Source: an uncultured Bacteroides sp. (GTDB lineage: Bacteria > Bacteroidota > Bacteroidia > Bacteroidales > Bacteroidaceae). From it: 39,771 bases of DNA. Location of the stretch: contig NZ_CAJUHF010000035.1 of assembly GCF_910585845.1 (NCBI RefSeq), positions 1 through 39,771 of the forward strand, read 5' to 3'. Positions 18,801-26,881 of the stretch are shown here, in pieces. The notes under the pieces were generated by a model. That model was not told where the DNA came from, searched no databases, and was given only the letters and a program-made list of their open reading frames with translations. Within the stretch, counting starts at the first letter, position 1, and the number at the start of each line of letters is the position of its first letter. The position numbers and the translations under genes were made by a program.

Positions 18801-18988
18801 TGGGTGTAGCCGTGATCGGTGGTTTGACGGTATCTACCGTGCTGACGTTGATTCTTGTTCCGGTGCTTTACTGCTCGTTTGCCGGTATCGGTATCAAGCG
18901 TAGTCGCCGTAAGATTAAGAAAGCCCGTGAACTGAACGATTACTATCAGGCCCATAAGGATAAGATGACAAAACCCAAGAAATCATAA
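15818..18988 (+). CDS. RND-family efflux pump, inner-membrane subunit (HAE1-like)
   Basis: 1056 residues, the normal AcrB-type length. The first transmembrane helix is near residue 15, followed by a large periplasmic loop, a block of helices (residues about 335-550), a second periplasmic loop and a final helical block. The proton-relay aspartates appear in IAIGNVVDDAIVVLENV, and the second half repeats the motif as MLIGIVVKNGIVLIDY. FLGRWRATVIICITIPMSL is also typical. It trimerises and exports small amphiphilic compounds with the adaptor and outer-membrane channel encoded upstream. A 105-base G-poor spacer separates it from the adaptor gene, with no obvious promoter or terminator in it. Confidence 0.94.
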   Translation: MSLYEGAVKKPIMTSLCFLAVAIFGLFSLSKLPVDLYPDIETNTIMVMTSYAGASASDIENNVTRPLENTLNSVSNLKHITSRSSENISVITLEFEYGYDIDVLTNDVRDKLDMVSSQLPDEVETPIIFKFSTDMIPILLLSVQADESQPALYKILDDNIVNPLARVPGVGTVSISGAPKREVNVYCDPNKLDAYNLSVETISAIISAENRNTPGGTFDVGNNTYSLRVEGEFKDPKEMENIVVGTYNGATIYLRDVATVVDSVEERAQKTYSNGVQGAMIVVQKQSGANSVAISQKVIDMLPQLQKSLPSDVKLGIIVNTSDNILNTIDSLEETIIYAMLFVVLVVFVFLGRWRATVIICITIPMSLVASFIYLGVIDGGSLNIISLSCLSIAIGNVVDDAIVVLENVTTHIERGSEPKQAAVHATNEVAISVIASTLTMIAVFFPLTMVSGMSGVLFRQLGWMMCVIMTVSTISALSFTPMMCAQLLRLQKKQSKIFIAFYKPIQHALDNLDVWYQNRLNWAVRHRIVVTLGCILFFILSLFSAKYIGSEFFPAADNARIAVKLQLPIGARVERAQALAAELTDKWMKRYEGVMRVCNYTVGQADSDNTFASMQDNGSHIISFNISLVSVGKRDVSLESVCDEMREDLKAYPELDKAQVILGGSSSGMSAQATADFEVYGYDFTATDKVSAELKEKLLNVKGVSEVNISRQDYQPEYQVDFDREKLALHGLNLSTASGYLRNRVNGALASYYREDGDEYDIRVRYAPEFRTKIEDLENILIYTPSGAGVRVKDLGKVVERSAPPTIERKDRERIVTVSAVISGAPLGDVVAAGNAIIDKMDLPNGISIQISGSYEDQQDSFSDLGTLAVLIIILVFIVMAAQFESLTYPFIIMFAIPFAFSGVLMALFFTGTNLNVMSLLGGIMLIGIVVKNGIVLIDYITLCRERGMAVLHSVVTAGRSRLRPVLMTTLTTILGMVPMAVGQGEGAEMWRPLGVAVIGGLTVSTVLTLILVPVLYCSFAGIGIKRSRRKIKKARELNDYYQAHKDKMTKPKKS

Positions 18989-19014
18989 TAACCCAAGAAT
19001 CGTAGATAAGAAAT

Positions 19015-19308
19015 ATGAAATCCGTATTTATAACATTCGACCAAGCGTTTTTTGAACGCATAATGGCGTTGCTCGACCGTCAGGGATGCCGTGGATTCAG
19101 CTACTGGGAACAGATACAAGGACGTGGCAGCAAGACGGGTGAACCACATTATGGCAGTCATGCATGGCCCAGCATGTGTTCTGCCATCATAACGATCGTA
19201 GATGATGCCAAAGTTGACCCGTTGCTCGATGCACTCCACCGGATAGATGAAGAGACCCAACAGTTGGGTCTTAGGGCATTTGTCTGGAATATCGAGAAGA
19301 CGATATAA
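19015..19308 (+). CDS. PII-like small protein linked to the RND pump (PG0541-type)
   Basis: 97 residues, starting 26 bases after the pump gene. The pattern (VFITFDQAFFERIMALLDRQG, then SAIITIVDDAKVDPLLDALHRID and RAFVWNIEKT) fits the ferredoxin-like beta-alpha-beta fold of the PII/GlnB superfamily. The T-loop region is short and holds WEQIQGRGSKTGEPHYG. The classical uridylylation Tyr context is absent, so it is not GlnB. I recall a Bacteroidetes family, PG0541 'transporter-associated', with this size and position after RND pumps; that label needs checking. It is the last gene before the terminator at 19340. Confidence 0.7.
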   Translation: MKSVFITFDQAFFERIMALLDRQGCRGFSYWEQIQGRGSKTGEPHYGSHAWPSMCSAIITIVDDAKVDPLLDALHRIDEETQQLGLRAFVWNIEKTI

Positions 19309-19339
19309 TTAGCCCGGAGCATTTACTAAAATTTCAGAT

Positions 19340-19380
19340 AGAGGGAAGTCTTACAAAACGTGAAGATTTCCCTCTTCTTT
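19340..19380 (+). terminator. Terminator of the efflux operon
   Basis: A 13-bp stem, AGAGGGAAGTCTT (19340-19352) with AAGATTTCCCTCT (19363-19375), has one G-T wobble and a 10-base loop, and is followed by TCTTTTA. This marks the end of the tetR-tolC-adaptor-pump-PII unit. Confidence 0.85.
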
Positions 19381-19393
19381 TATCGCTTTTCTC

Positions 19394-19401
19394 TATCTTT
19401 G
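19394..19401 (+). promoter_or_regulatory. -7 box for the SGNH/MBOAT operon
   Basis: TATCTTTG, an exact match to TAnnTTTG, sits 12 bases before the ATG at 19413 and 21 before the in-frame ATG at 19422. No good -33 TTTG is present. If used, transcription starts near 19406, which favours the second ATG or a nearly leaderless mRNA. Confidence 0.5.
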
Positions 19402-19412
19402 CAGTTCCTTAT

Positions 19413-20795
19413 ATGGGCAATATGGAAAAGAACTACCTGAAATATACTTGTATCTGGGCATTTGTCGTATTGGCGGGATTGCTGTTGATGTACTTTCTGC
19501 CGGGATTTACTATCGGCGAACATGTGATGAGGCGTGTCGACGTGTTGAGCGACGTACGTGTGCAGACTGTTCCTTCAGCAGAAGCTGACAGCCTGCTTCC
19601 GCCACCGCCGAAAGTGAAGCCGGTTTTTGTGGATACTTGCCGTACGGGCATGACGTGCATTGAAGATTACAGCGACTCTACCCAACGGGGAATGGCACCT
19701 TTTTATCGTGCATTAGATGAATTGTCACAACATCCGCGGCAGGTACGTATCGCATATTTTGGAGATTCCTTTATCGAGGCCGATATTCTGACAGCGGATT
19801 TGCGCGATATGTTGCAGAGCAAATATGGTGGTTGTGGGGTAGGTTTTGTCACGATTACCTCCATGACCAGTGGATTCCGGCCTACGGTGCGCCACTCCTT
19901 TGGCGGTTGGCAAAGCCATTCCGTGATGGATTCCACCTTTTTCGACAGGAAGAAGCAAGGTATCTCCGGGCATTATTTCGTGGCCCATCCCGGCGCTTAT
20001 GTCGAACTGAAAGGGCAGGACAAATATGCTTCCCATCTGGATACTTGCGAACAGGCTTCTATCTTCTTCTATAGTAAAGGCGAAGTGACCCTCTCCGTCA
20101 ATGTCAACCGGAATGGAAAGCAGACCCGGACTTTTTCTTCTGCGGCAGACTTACGCGAAATGAAAGTGGACGGTCCTATCGGTTCTGTTCGTTGGACAGT
20201 GGATGAGGCTGACTCAACTTTGTTTTATGGTCTGGCGATGGATGGAAAGCAGGGGATTATCTTGGATAATTTCTCTTTGCGGGGCAGTTCGGGTTTGTCG
20301 TTGCGTTCTGTTCCGATATGGATGATGCACGAATTTAACGAACAGCGTCCTTACGATTTAATCATTCTGCAATATGGCTTGAACGTTGCCACCGAGCGAG
20401 GACGGAATTATGATAAATACATTGCCGGCATGCAAACCATTCTTGAACATCTGAAGGACGCATTCCCGCAGGCAGGCTTTCTGGTTGTGAGCGTGGGCGA
20501 CCGGGACTATAAGGCAGAAGACGGAAACTTGCGCACCATGCCCGGCATCAAGAATCTGGTGCGTTACCAGCAGAACCTTGCCGCCGATAATGCTATCGCT
20601 TTTTGGAACATGTTTGAGGCGATGGGTGGCGAGGGAAGCATGGCGGATATGGTGCATGCCAAACCTTCTTTGGCCAATTATGATTATACGCACATTAACT
20701 TCCGGGGTGGAAAACACCTTGCGGGTTTGCTATACGAAGCGTTGGTGTATGGAAAAGAACAGTATGACAGGAGGTGTGCTTATGAAGCGGAATAA
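19413..20795 (+). CDS. Membrane-anchored SGNH/GDSL-type hydrolase or acyltransferase partner
   Basis: 460 residues from the ATG at 19413; MEKNYLKY at 19422 is the alternative start and may be the true one given the promoter position. One N-terminal transmembrane helix (YTCIWAFVVLAGLLLMYFL) anchors a periplasmic SGNH-like domain: block I is IAYFGDSFIEADI near residue 113 (catalytic Ser of GDS), the Gly/Asn region is LIILQYGLNVA, and the C-terminal Asp-x-x-His is DYTHINFRG. It overlaps the next SGNH gene by 14 bases. With the MBOAT protein downstream it resembles AlgI plus AlgJ/DltD-type pairs that O-acylate cell-surface polysaccharide. Which glycan is modified is unknown. Confidence 0.82.
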   Translation: MGNMEKNYLKYTCIWAFVVLAGLLLMYFLPGFTIGEHVMRRVDVLSDVRVQTVPSAEADSLLPPPPKVKPVFVDTCRTGMTCIEDYSDSTQRGMAPFYRALDELSQHPRQVRIAYFGDSFIEADILTADLRDMLQSKYGGCGVGFVTITSMTSGFRPTVRHSFGGWQSHSVMDSTFFDRKKQGISGHYFVAHPGAYVELKGQDKYASHLDTCEQASIFFYSKGEVTLSVNVNRNGKQTRTFSSAADLREMKVDGPIGSVRWTVDEADSTLFYGLAMDGKQGIILDNFSLRGSSGLSLRSVPIWMMHEFNEQRPYDLIILQYGLNVATERGRNYDKYIAGMQTILEHLKDAFPQAGFLVVSVGDRDYKAEDGNLRTMPGIKNLVRYQQNLAADNAIAFWNMFEAMGGEGSMADMVHAKPSLANYDYTHINFRGGKHLAGLLYEALVYGKEQYDRRCAYEAE

Positions 20796-21738
20796 CCTTA
20801 TCGGAGAAATAAATCACGATTACGGGCGTGTGTCTTTCTGTTGGTGTAGAGGCAGGTTCCCCCTTCTGTTTCTTTTTCTTTTCTTGTACTCCTTGTCCGT
20901 TCGTGCCCAAGATCCTGTGCCTTCCTGTCCTCTTGTCTGCAAGATCACGGCAAATTGCGATACCCTTCGTTGCTATTCTCAGCGTACGGATACTGTTCCC
21001 GTTCCTCAGATAGCTATTCCGGCTGCTTTCCGGCAACTGGGTACTAACGAACTTTCGGATAGTCTTGGTATACTTAATCCTTTTTGGGAGAAGTTACGCC
21101 TGCTGCATTCCGGTTTTTCTACGGATACGATACGTATCGTGCATGTAGGCGACAGTCATATCCGGGGGCATATTTTCCCTCGCACAACCGGAGCGTTGCT
21201 GGCTGAGACTTTTGGTGCAGTCTCTTATACGGATAAGGGCATCAATGGTGCTTTCTGTATCACCTTTACCCGTCCTGACCGTATTTCGGAGATTGCCGCT
21301 TTGCATCCGGACCTTGTTGTACTCTCGTTCGGGACGAATGAAAGCCATAACCGTCGTTACAATCCACAGGCTCATTATCGCCAGATGGATGAACTGGTGC
21401 GTATGCTTCGCGACAACCTGCTTGACGTTCCATTGTTGATGACGACTCCTCCCGGTTCTTACGACAGTTACCGGAAAAAACGTCGCCGTACTTATAGTAT
21501 CAATCCCCGCACTGCCATTGCCGTGGAGACCATACGGCGCTTTGCCGATGACAACGGACTTGCCGTATGGGACATGTATGAAGCCTTTGGGGGAAGGAAG
21601 CGTGCCTGCCTGAACTGGCAGGAAGCCGGATTGATGCGTCCGGATCATGTGCACTATCTTCCTGAGGGATACGTATTGCAGGGAGAATTGTTTTATCAAG
21701 CCCTTTTAAAAGCCTATAATGATTATGTGGGATATTGA
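20782..21738 (+). CDS. Secreted SGNH/GDSL-type hydrolase-like protein
   Basis: 318 residues. The ATG at 20782 is chosen because it follows AGGAGGTG at 20769-20776, an unusually good ribosome-binding site for this window, inside the end of the preceding gene. An in-frame ATG at 20578 would put 68 extra residues over that gene and is rejected. A signal peptide follows (FPLLFLFLFLYSLSVRAQ). The SGNH blocks are IVHVGDSHIRGH (catalytic Ser), LVVLSFGTNESH (Gly/Asn) and MRPDHVHYLPEGY (Asp-His). It overlaps the MBOAT gene by 20 bases, so all three genes are translationally linked. It is likely the second periplasmic esterase/acyltransferase of an O-acylation system. Confidence 0.82.
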   Translation: MKRNNLIGEINHDYGRVSFCWCRGRFPLLFLFLFLYSLSVRAQDPVPSCPLVCKITANCDTLRCYSQRTDTVPVPQIAIPAAFRQLGTNELSDSLGILNPFWEKLRLLHSGFSTDTIRIVHVGDSHIRGHIFPRTTGALLAETFGAVSYTDKGINGAFCITFTRPDRISEIAALHPDLVVLSFGTNESHNRRYNPQAHYRQMDELVRMLRDNLLDVPLLMTTPPGSYDSYRKKRRRTYSINPRTAIAVETIRRFADDNGLAVWDMYEAFGGRKRACLNWQEAGLMRPDHVHYLPEGYVLQGELFYQALLKAYNDYVGY

Positions 21739-23206
21739 CTTCAACCGTCTGCGGGATGTATTTGTCTATGATCCGCAAGCACCGATGATATTCAGCAGCG
21801 GCCTTTTCTTGTGGTTGTTTGCCGCATTTATTCTGATATATACGCTGTTGCAACGCCGTCTGACCGCACGTTTACTGTTTGTTACTGCGTTCTCCTATTA
21901 TTTCTATTATAAAAGTAGCGGTACTTACTTCTGTTTGTTGGCACTTGTTACGGTGACAGACTTTTTCATAGCCCGGTTCATAGCGGCATGTAGTGTACGC
22001 TGGCAGCGTAAAGCATGGGTAGCGGTGAGCCTTTTCATTAATCTTGGTCTGCTTTGTTACTTCAAGTACACAAACTTTTTGGGAGATGTTTGGGCTTCGC
22101 TCGTTGGAGGCACGTTCCATCATTGTGATATATTCCTTCCTGTGGGTATCTCCTTTTTTACGTTCCAGTCGCTCAGCTATACGATTGATGTGTATCGCAA
22201 GGAGATCACCCCGCTGGCCAGTTTGCTGGATTATGCCTTCTATGTCTCTTTCTTCCCGCAATTGGTGGCAGGACCTATTGTGCGTGCCCGTGATTTCATC
22301 CCGCAGATTCATCGTCCGTTGTTTGTTTCTCGCGAGATGTTCGGGCGGGGAGTGTTTCTGATAGCAAGCGGTCTTTTCAAGAAAGCCATCATTTCGGATT
22401 ATATCAGCGTGAACTTCGTGGAGCGTATCTTTGATAATCCTACGCTCTATTCAGGGGTAGAAAACCTGATGGGTGTTTATGGGTATGCCTTGCAAATCTA
22501 TTGCGACTTCTCCGGTTATAGCGATATGGCTATCGGTATAGCCTTACTGCTCGGTTTTCACTTCAATAAGAATTTTGATTCGCCTTATAAGTCCGCTTCC
22601 ATTACGGAGTTTTGGAGGCGTTGGCATATCTCGCTTTCCAGTTGGCTGAGGGATTATCTTTATATCTCTTTGGGCGGAAACCGGAAAGGAAAGATACGTC
22701 AGTATGCCAATCTCATTATAACGATGTTCCTGGGCGGATTATGGCACGGCGCTTCATGGAACTTTGTAGTCTGGGGATTGTTCCACGGTGTGGCACTGGC
22801 TGCACATAAGTTCTGGATGGCACTGACCGGACGGAAGAAAGGAGAAGAAAGCCACGGTGTCCGTCGTTTCTTCGGTGTGCTCATTACATTCCATTTTGTT
22901 TGTTTCTGTTGGATATTCTTCCGCAATGCGGATTTCTCTACCTCGTTGGATATGATCAACCAAATCAGTACTACCTTCCGTCCGCAACTCTTCCCGCAAC
23001 TGATTGCCGGATATTGGAAAGTATTTGCGCTGATGGCGGTGGGATTCATTCTGCATTTCAGTCCCGACCGTTGGGAGAAGGCTTGGTGTAAAACAGTAAT
23101 CCGCCTCCCCCTTGCGGGAAAGGCGGCACTGCTGCTTGTTTTGATTTATCTGGTAGTTCAGATGAAAAGTGCGGAAGTCCAGCCCTTTATCTATTTCCAG
23201 TTCTAA
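21719..23206 (+). CDS. MBOAT-family O-acyltransferase (AlgI/DltB-like)
   Basis: 495 residues (or 493 if the ATG at 21725 is used). It is a polytopic membrane protein with about 10-12 hydrophobic helices. MBOAT marks are WRRWHISLSSWLRDYLYISL with GGNRKG, and the catalytic-His region MFLGGLWHGASWNFVVWGLFHG. Members move acyl groups across or within the membrane onto polysaccharide, teichoic acid or lipids. The two SGNH proteins encoded just upstream probably receive the acyl group in the periplasm, as in alginate acetylation. No polysaccharide synthesis genes are nearby, so the substrate may come from another locus. Confidence 0.93.
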   Translation: MIMWDIDFNRLRDVFVYDPQAPMIFSSGLFLWLFAAFILIYTLLQRRLTARLLFVTAFSYYFYYKSSGTYFCLLALVTVTDFFIARFIAACSVRWQRKAWVAVSLFINLGLLCYFKYTNFLGDVWASLVGGTFHHCDIFLPVGISFFTFQSLSYTIDVYRKEITPLASLLDYAFYVSFFPQLVAGPIVRARDFIPQIHRPLFVSREMFGRGVFLIASGLFKKAIISDYISVNFVERIFDNPTLYSGVENLMGVYGYALQIYCDFSGYSDMAIGIALLLGFHFNKNFDSPYKSASITEFWRRWHISLSSWLRDYLYISLGGNRKGKIRQYANLIITMFLGGLWHGASWNFVVWGLFHGVALAAHKFWMALTGRKKGEESHGVRRFFGVLITFHFVCFCWIFFRNADFSTSLDMINQISTTFRPQLFPQLIAGYWKVFALMAVGFILHFSPDRWEKAWCKTVIRLPLAGKAALLLVLIYLVVQMKSAEVQPFIYFQF

Positions 23207-23296
23207 AGAAGGAAATCCTCTGAATCCGCGTGTCTCGGAATTTATAACTGAGGGTGGGGGCTGCAATAAACTTATTCAAGTCTCCCGTTCCTTTTT

Positions 23297-25633
23297 TTAG
23301 TCTATCTCTATCTCATCAATGAACAGGAAGGCTGCTTTACCTTCGCCTGCATGTCCTTTGGGTAGGGTGGGGCTACGCTTGATGACAACTTTCACATAGC
23401 GTGCTTGCACCGGTTCGAAGGTGATTTCGTAGTTCTCTATGCTTTTCTTGGCTATGTCGGTTTCTGCCGGAATCTCTTTGGAAGCAACTTCGCGGAACGT
23501 ATTGTTGTCGTTCGACACGGCCACTTTCATGCCTGTGCTACCCATGATCCAAGAGCCCATGTCAACAAGGGCATTTGTGGCCACCCGTTTGATTTCCGTT
23601 TCCTGACCCAAGTCGATGATGGCTTCCACATCGTTGTCTATGAATCCCAACCAAGCACCGGTGGCGTAGCTGTCGTTGCCTTTCATGCCGTCTACCAGTG
23701 TTATGGCACCTTTGAACTTATACTGTTTCGAAGGTTGGAATGCCAGTTCGATAGGGCAATAGGTGGCTTTATTGAAGAAGAGCTTCTTATTGGCGATTTT
23801 GCTTCTTCCTTCCGGACGGATTGCTACGGCTTGGAAGTCTGCTGTCTCGGTGATAGTTACGGGTTCTGTATACCTCAGTGAAGCAGTGGTCGGCTCTGTC
23901 CCATCCAAAGTGTAATAGATAGGGGCATCGTCGATGGTACTCAGGGTGACGGTCACAGCTTTTTTATCCGTGTCGGGTACGAAATCAGTTTTCAGGTCAT
24001 ACACATGCTTGGCATAGTTGAGGTCATCTCTTTGATAGAATTTCATCAGTCGTGCCAGGCGTTTAGTGAACTCCTTGAAATCTTTCTTTTCGGGTTGCGT
24101 CCATTGTACTTCGGCAAGGGCAGCCATACGGGGAAGCACCATATATTCTACATGTTCGGTAGTCGTTATATACTCTGTCCATAAGTTTGCTTGTGCTCCA
24201 ATGATGTGTTTTTTCTGTTCTTCATTCAGGTCAAAGGTAGGATCCAGACTGTACACTTTCTCTATGGGCACATATCCGCCAATGCCGAACGGTTCGTCTT
24301 TGGTGTCTGCTGTCTGGTAGTAGTCGAAATAACAATAGGTGTTGGGTGTCATGATTACGTCATGTCCCATTTGTGCGGCTTTGATGCCACCGGATGCTCC
24401 GCGCCATGACATCACTGTCGCGTTGGGAGCGATGTCTCCTTCCAGAATCTCATCCCAACCGATAATCAGGCGTCCTTTGCTGTTCAGGAATTTTTCGATG
24501 CGAGTCATGCAGTAACTTTGCAGGCGGTCTTCGGCAGTATGGTTCTGGGTTGCTTTCAAACCTTCTGCCTTGATGCGTGCCTGACACTTCGGACACTCTT
24601 TCCAGCGGTTTCGCGGTGCTTCGTCTCCACCTATATGTATATACTTTGACGGGAAGATCTCTATGATTTCTGCCATAACATCCTCCAGAAACTGCATGGT
24701 CTGGTCGTTGCCGATGCAAAGCACGTCTTCGAACACTCCCCAAAGAGGACACACTTCGTACGGACCGCCCGTGCATCCCATCTCCGGATAGGCAGCCAGT
24801 GCGGCAAGCATGTGTCCCGGCAGGTCTACTTCCGGAATTACCGTGATGTAACGCTCCTGTGCATATCTTACGATTTCTTTGGCTTCCTCTTGGGTGAAGA
24901 ATCCGCCATGCGGCGTGTTGTCATACTCCGACGTGTTCTTGCCGATCATGGTGCGGTTGCGTTGCGAACCGATTTCTGTCAGTTTGGGATATTTCTTGAT
25001 TTCGATGCGCCATCCTTGGTCGTCCGTCAGGTGCCAGTGGAATGTATTCATGTTGTGCATGGCAAGCAGGTCGATGTACTTCTTTACAAATTCGAGAGGG
25101 AAGAAGTGGCGGCATACGTCGAGGTGCATGCCGCGGTACGAGAATCGCGGTTCATCTTTAATTTCTCCAGTGGGCAACAGGATATCTGCTCCTTTGGCTT
25201 CGGCAGGGATGGATTTGCGCAGTGTCTGGACACCGTAGAATACTCCATTTTCTGTCTGTCCGGTGATACTGATGCCTTCGGGGGTGGTGGTCAACACGTA
25301 GCCTTCTTTGTTGGCTATCTCCGGATTGAGTTCCAGTACGATTGCATTTTTCATCTGTTCGCCTGTGGCGATGGCTTTCGTTTTCGGTGCATAGCCTGTA
25401 GACTGCTGGATGTATTCCGACAGAAATTCGGCGTTGCGTTGCAGCAGGATATTGTTTTCAGGATAAGCGATGAGGGTGTTCTTGTTCAGTTGGAACGGAC
25501 TCTCTTGTGTCAGGCTGATCTCCTGCGGGAGGGGGATTACTTGATAGTTTGCTTCTTGCCCTGTTTGGCTGCATGAGGCGCATGCCAAAGCAAAGGTACC
25601 GGCAAGGAGTACATGATTAAGCTTTTTCATCAT
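23297..25633 (-). CDS. Beta-N-acetylhexosaminidase lipoprotein (GH20)
   Basis: 778 residues from the ATG at 25631-25633 (MMKKLNHVLLAGTF); earlier in-frame codons would add 17 residues before the signal sequence and are rejected. A lipobox (ALACASCSQ) indicates a lipoprotein. Domains in order: GH20b-like N-domain (YQVIPLPQEISL), GH20 barrel with FHWHLTDDQGWRIEIKKYP and the catalytic Asp-Glu in HIGGDEAPRNRW, a chitobiase C-terminal-type domain (PIYYTLDGTEPTTASLRY), and a discoidin-like (F5/8 type C) domain at the end. It removes terminal beta-linked GlcNAc or GalNAc from host glycans such as mucin N- and O-glycans at the cell surface or in the periplasm. The four-domain layout is usual for Bacteroides. 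Confidence 0.94.
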   Translation of the reverse strand: MMKKLNHVLLAGTFALACASCSQTGQEANYQVIPLPQEISLTQESPFQLNKNTLIAYPENNILLQRNAEFLSEYIQQSTGYAPKTKAIATGEQMKNAIVLELNPEIANKEGYVLTTTPEGISITGQTENGVFYGVQTLRKSIPAEAKGADILLPTGEIKDEPRFSYRGMHLDVCRHFFPLEFVKKYIDLLAMHNMNTFHWHLTDDQGWRIEIKKYPKLTEIGSQRNRTMIGKNTSEYDNTPHGGFFTQEEAKEIVRYAQERYITVIPEVDLPGHMLAALAAYPEMGCTGGPYEVCPLWGVFEDVLCIGNDQTMQFLEDVMAEIIEIFPSKYIHIGGDEAPRNRWKECPKCQARIKAEGLKATQNHTAEDRLQSYCMTRIEKFLNSKGRLIIGWDEILEGDIAPNATVMSWRGASGGIKAAQMGHDVIMTPNTYCYFDYYQTADTKDEPFGIGGYVPIEKVYSLDPTFDLNEEQKKHIIGAQANLWTEYITTTEHVEYMVLPRMAALAEVQWTQPEKKDFKEFTKRLARLMKFYQRDDLNYAKHVYDLKTDFVPDTDKKAVTVTLSTIDDAPIYYTLDGTEPTTASLRYTEPVTITETADFQAVAIRPEGRSKIANKKLFFNKATYCPIELAFQPSKQYKFKGAITLVDGMKGNDSYATGAWLGFIDNDVEAIIDLGQETEIKRVATNALVDMGSWIMGSTGMKVAVSNDNNTFREVASKEIPAETDIAKKSIENYEITFEPVQARYVKVVIKRSPTLPKGHAGEGKAAFLFIDEIEID

Positions 25634-25731
25634 AATATGGGTTAGTATTAGTAAGTTTCTTACAAAAAGTATTGTCAAGTACACGTATCTATCTATGTGA
25701 TAATGCGTTTTGCGATTGAGCGCTTTTCTGA

Positions 25732-26667
25732 TTACGGTTGTTGTTTCAGGTGCTCTTCGATTTCTCTTATTGGGGCATCTTTCAGTATCACAATTTTCTT
25801 CTGATCCAGCAAATAGAGAGTGGGTATTGCTTTCAGGTCATACAAGTTCTTTTCCTTTATCACCAGTCCTTTGTCATATCCGTTTATCCACTCCTTGGGA
25901 AAGTCGGACAGATGTCGTTTCCATTCTTGCAGTTCTTCATCCGGATAGATGGCGAGGATTTTTAGTCTTCCTGCCTCCAACTCCCTGTTGATGGCAGGGG
26001 CTTGCTTCAACTCCGTGAGACTCTCCTCACAAGCGTGGCACCCTGGATTGTTGATGAATAATAGCGTGTATTGTGCTTTCAAATCATGCAGCGTACCGTT
26101 CTTTCCCGATGACAGGGTATAGGTGAAGTCCTCCGCCAATCTGCCCGGTCGGTTCCGCTCTGCCAGTTTCCGGCGTTCATTCGGCAAGATTTTTTCTGTT
26201 TCGTCTAATACGTCACTCTCCAGCATGGCGTCCAGCACTGTAATATAAAGTTCTTCATTCCGCATGGGCGAGTTTGGGTCGTACAGATACTTGTCTGCTA
26301 AGGTTGTGAAATAGGAGAAAAACGGTTTCTGCTTTTCCGCGTTTTTATACACCTGCCTAAGTGCGTTGTTGATGGTCTCTTTCGGCACGAGCCTCATGAG
26401 GTCGATGTAGTCTACCCATGCCTGTTCCAGCATCTCCTGATGGTTGAGCCAAATCGTGTCGTTGAAATCTACATTCTCCCAATAATGGCGCACCAAATGG
26501 TCTGCACGCGACTCAGGGGTGGTCAGCATAGCCGGTATAACGGGCAAGACAAAGTTTCTTGTACTATCGTTTTTAGTCGCTTCGGTCTGATTCATGGATA
26601 CATTGCGGTTTCCACATGCTGTGCAAAGAATCAGGGACAGAAGAAAAATATTGATGAAAGTTTTCAT
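25732..26667 (-). CDS. Thioredoxin-fold lipoprotein with DUF5106-like N-domain
   Basis: 311 residues. MKTFINIFLLSLILCTACGN carries a signal peptide and lipobox. The first half (about residues 45-170, with WENVDFNDTIWLNHQEML and FSYFTTLADKYLYDPNSP) matches the helical DUF5106 domain as I recall it. The second half is TlpA-like: DFTYTLSSGKNGTLHDLK, then LLFINNPGCHACEESL with a CHAC redox pair, and the cis-Pro region AIPTLYLLD. It is probably a periplasmic thiol-disulfide exchange protein; the partner is unknown. The gene has a -7 box at 26696-26703. Confidence 0.85.
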   Translation of the reverse strand: MKTFINIFLLSLILCTACGNRNVSMNQTEATKNDSTRNFVLPVIPAMLTTPESRADHLVRHYWENVDFNDTIWLNHQEMLEQAWVDYIDLMRLVPKETINNALRQVYKNAEKQKPFFSYFTTLADKYLYDPNSPMRNEELYITVLDAMLESDVLDETEKILPNERRKLAERNRPGRLAEDFTYTLSSGKNGTLHDLKAQYTLLFINNPGCHACEESLTELKQAPAINRELEAGRLKILAIYPDEELQEWKRHLSDFPKEWINGYDKGLVIKEKNLYDLKAIPTLYLLDQKKIVILKDAPIREIEEHLKQQP

Positions 26668-26695
26668 GCTCCAGTCAGTTTATTCTATTCATGTT

Positions 26696-26703
26696 ACAAA
26701 GAT
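26696..26703 (-). promoter_or_regulatory. -7 box for the DUF5106/thioredoxin gene
   Basis: On the minus strand TATCTTTG lies 28 bases before the ATG at 26667. A clear TTTG -33 box is not seen at 19-21 bases upstream. Confidence 0.5.
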
Positions 26704-26881
26704 AAGGTAATTGCTTTAATAACCGTTTATGTCAGGGGGAGAGTTTATTTCATTGGAAATGGGCTTTGCGTTAATTTAACTTGTTTCACTCCATGAAGGT
26801 GCTATTCCATGTTCAATCAATGGATGGTCAGCGCTTTGTATGTTTCTCGATCAGGCTTGTATCGGACAGAGTTTCCGGATA

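Noticed and set aside
20578..20781. N-terminal extension of the second SGNH gene from an ATG at 20578
   Set aside because: It would overlap the preceding SGNH gene by over 200 bases in another frame. The ATG at 20782 has a good AGGAGGTG site and begins just before a signal peptide.
25634..25684. Earlier start for the GH20 gene (17 extra residues)
   Set aside because: It would place a second hydrophobic stretch before the clear lipoprotein signal; MMKKLNHV at 25633 fits better.
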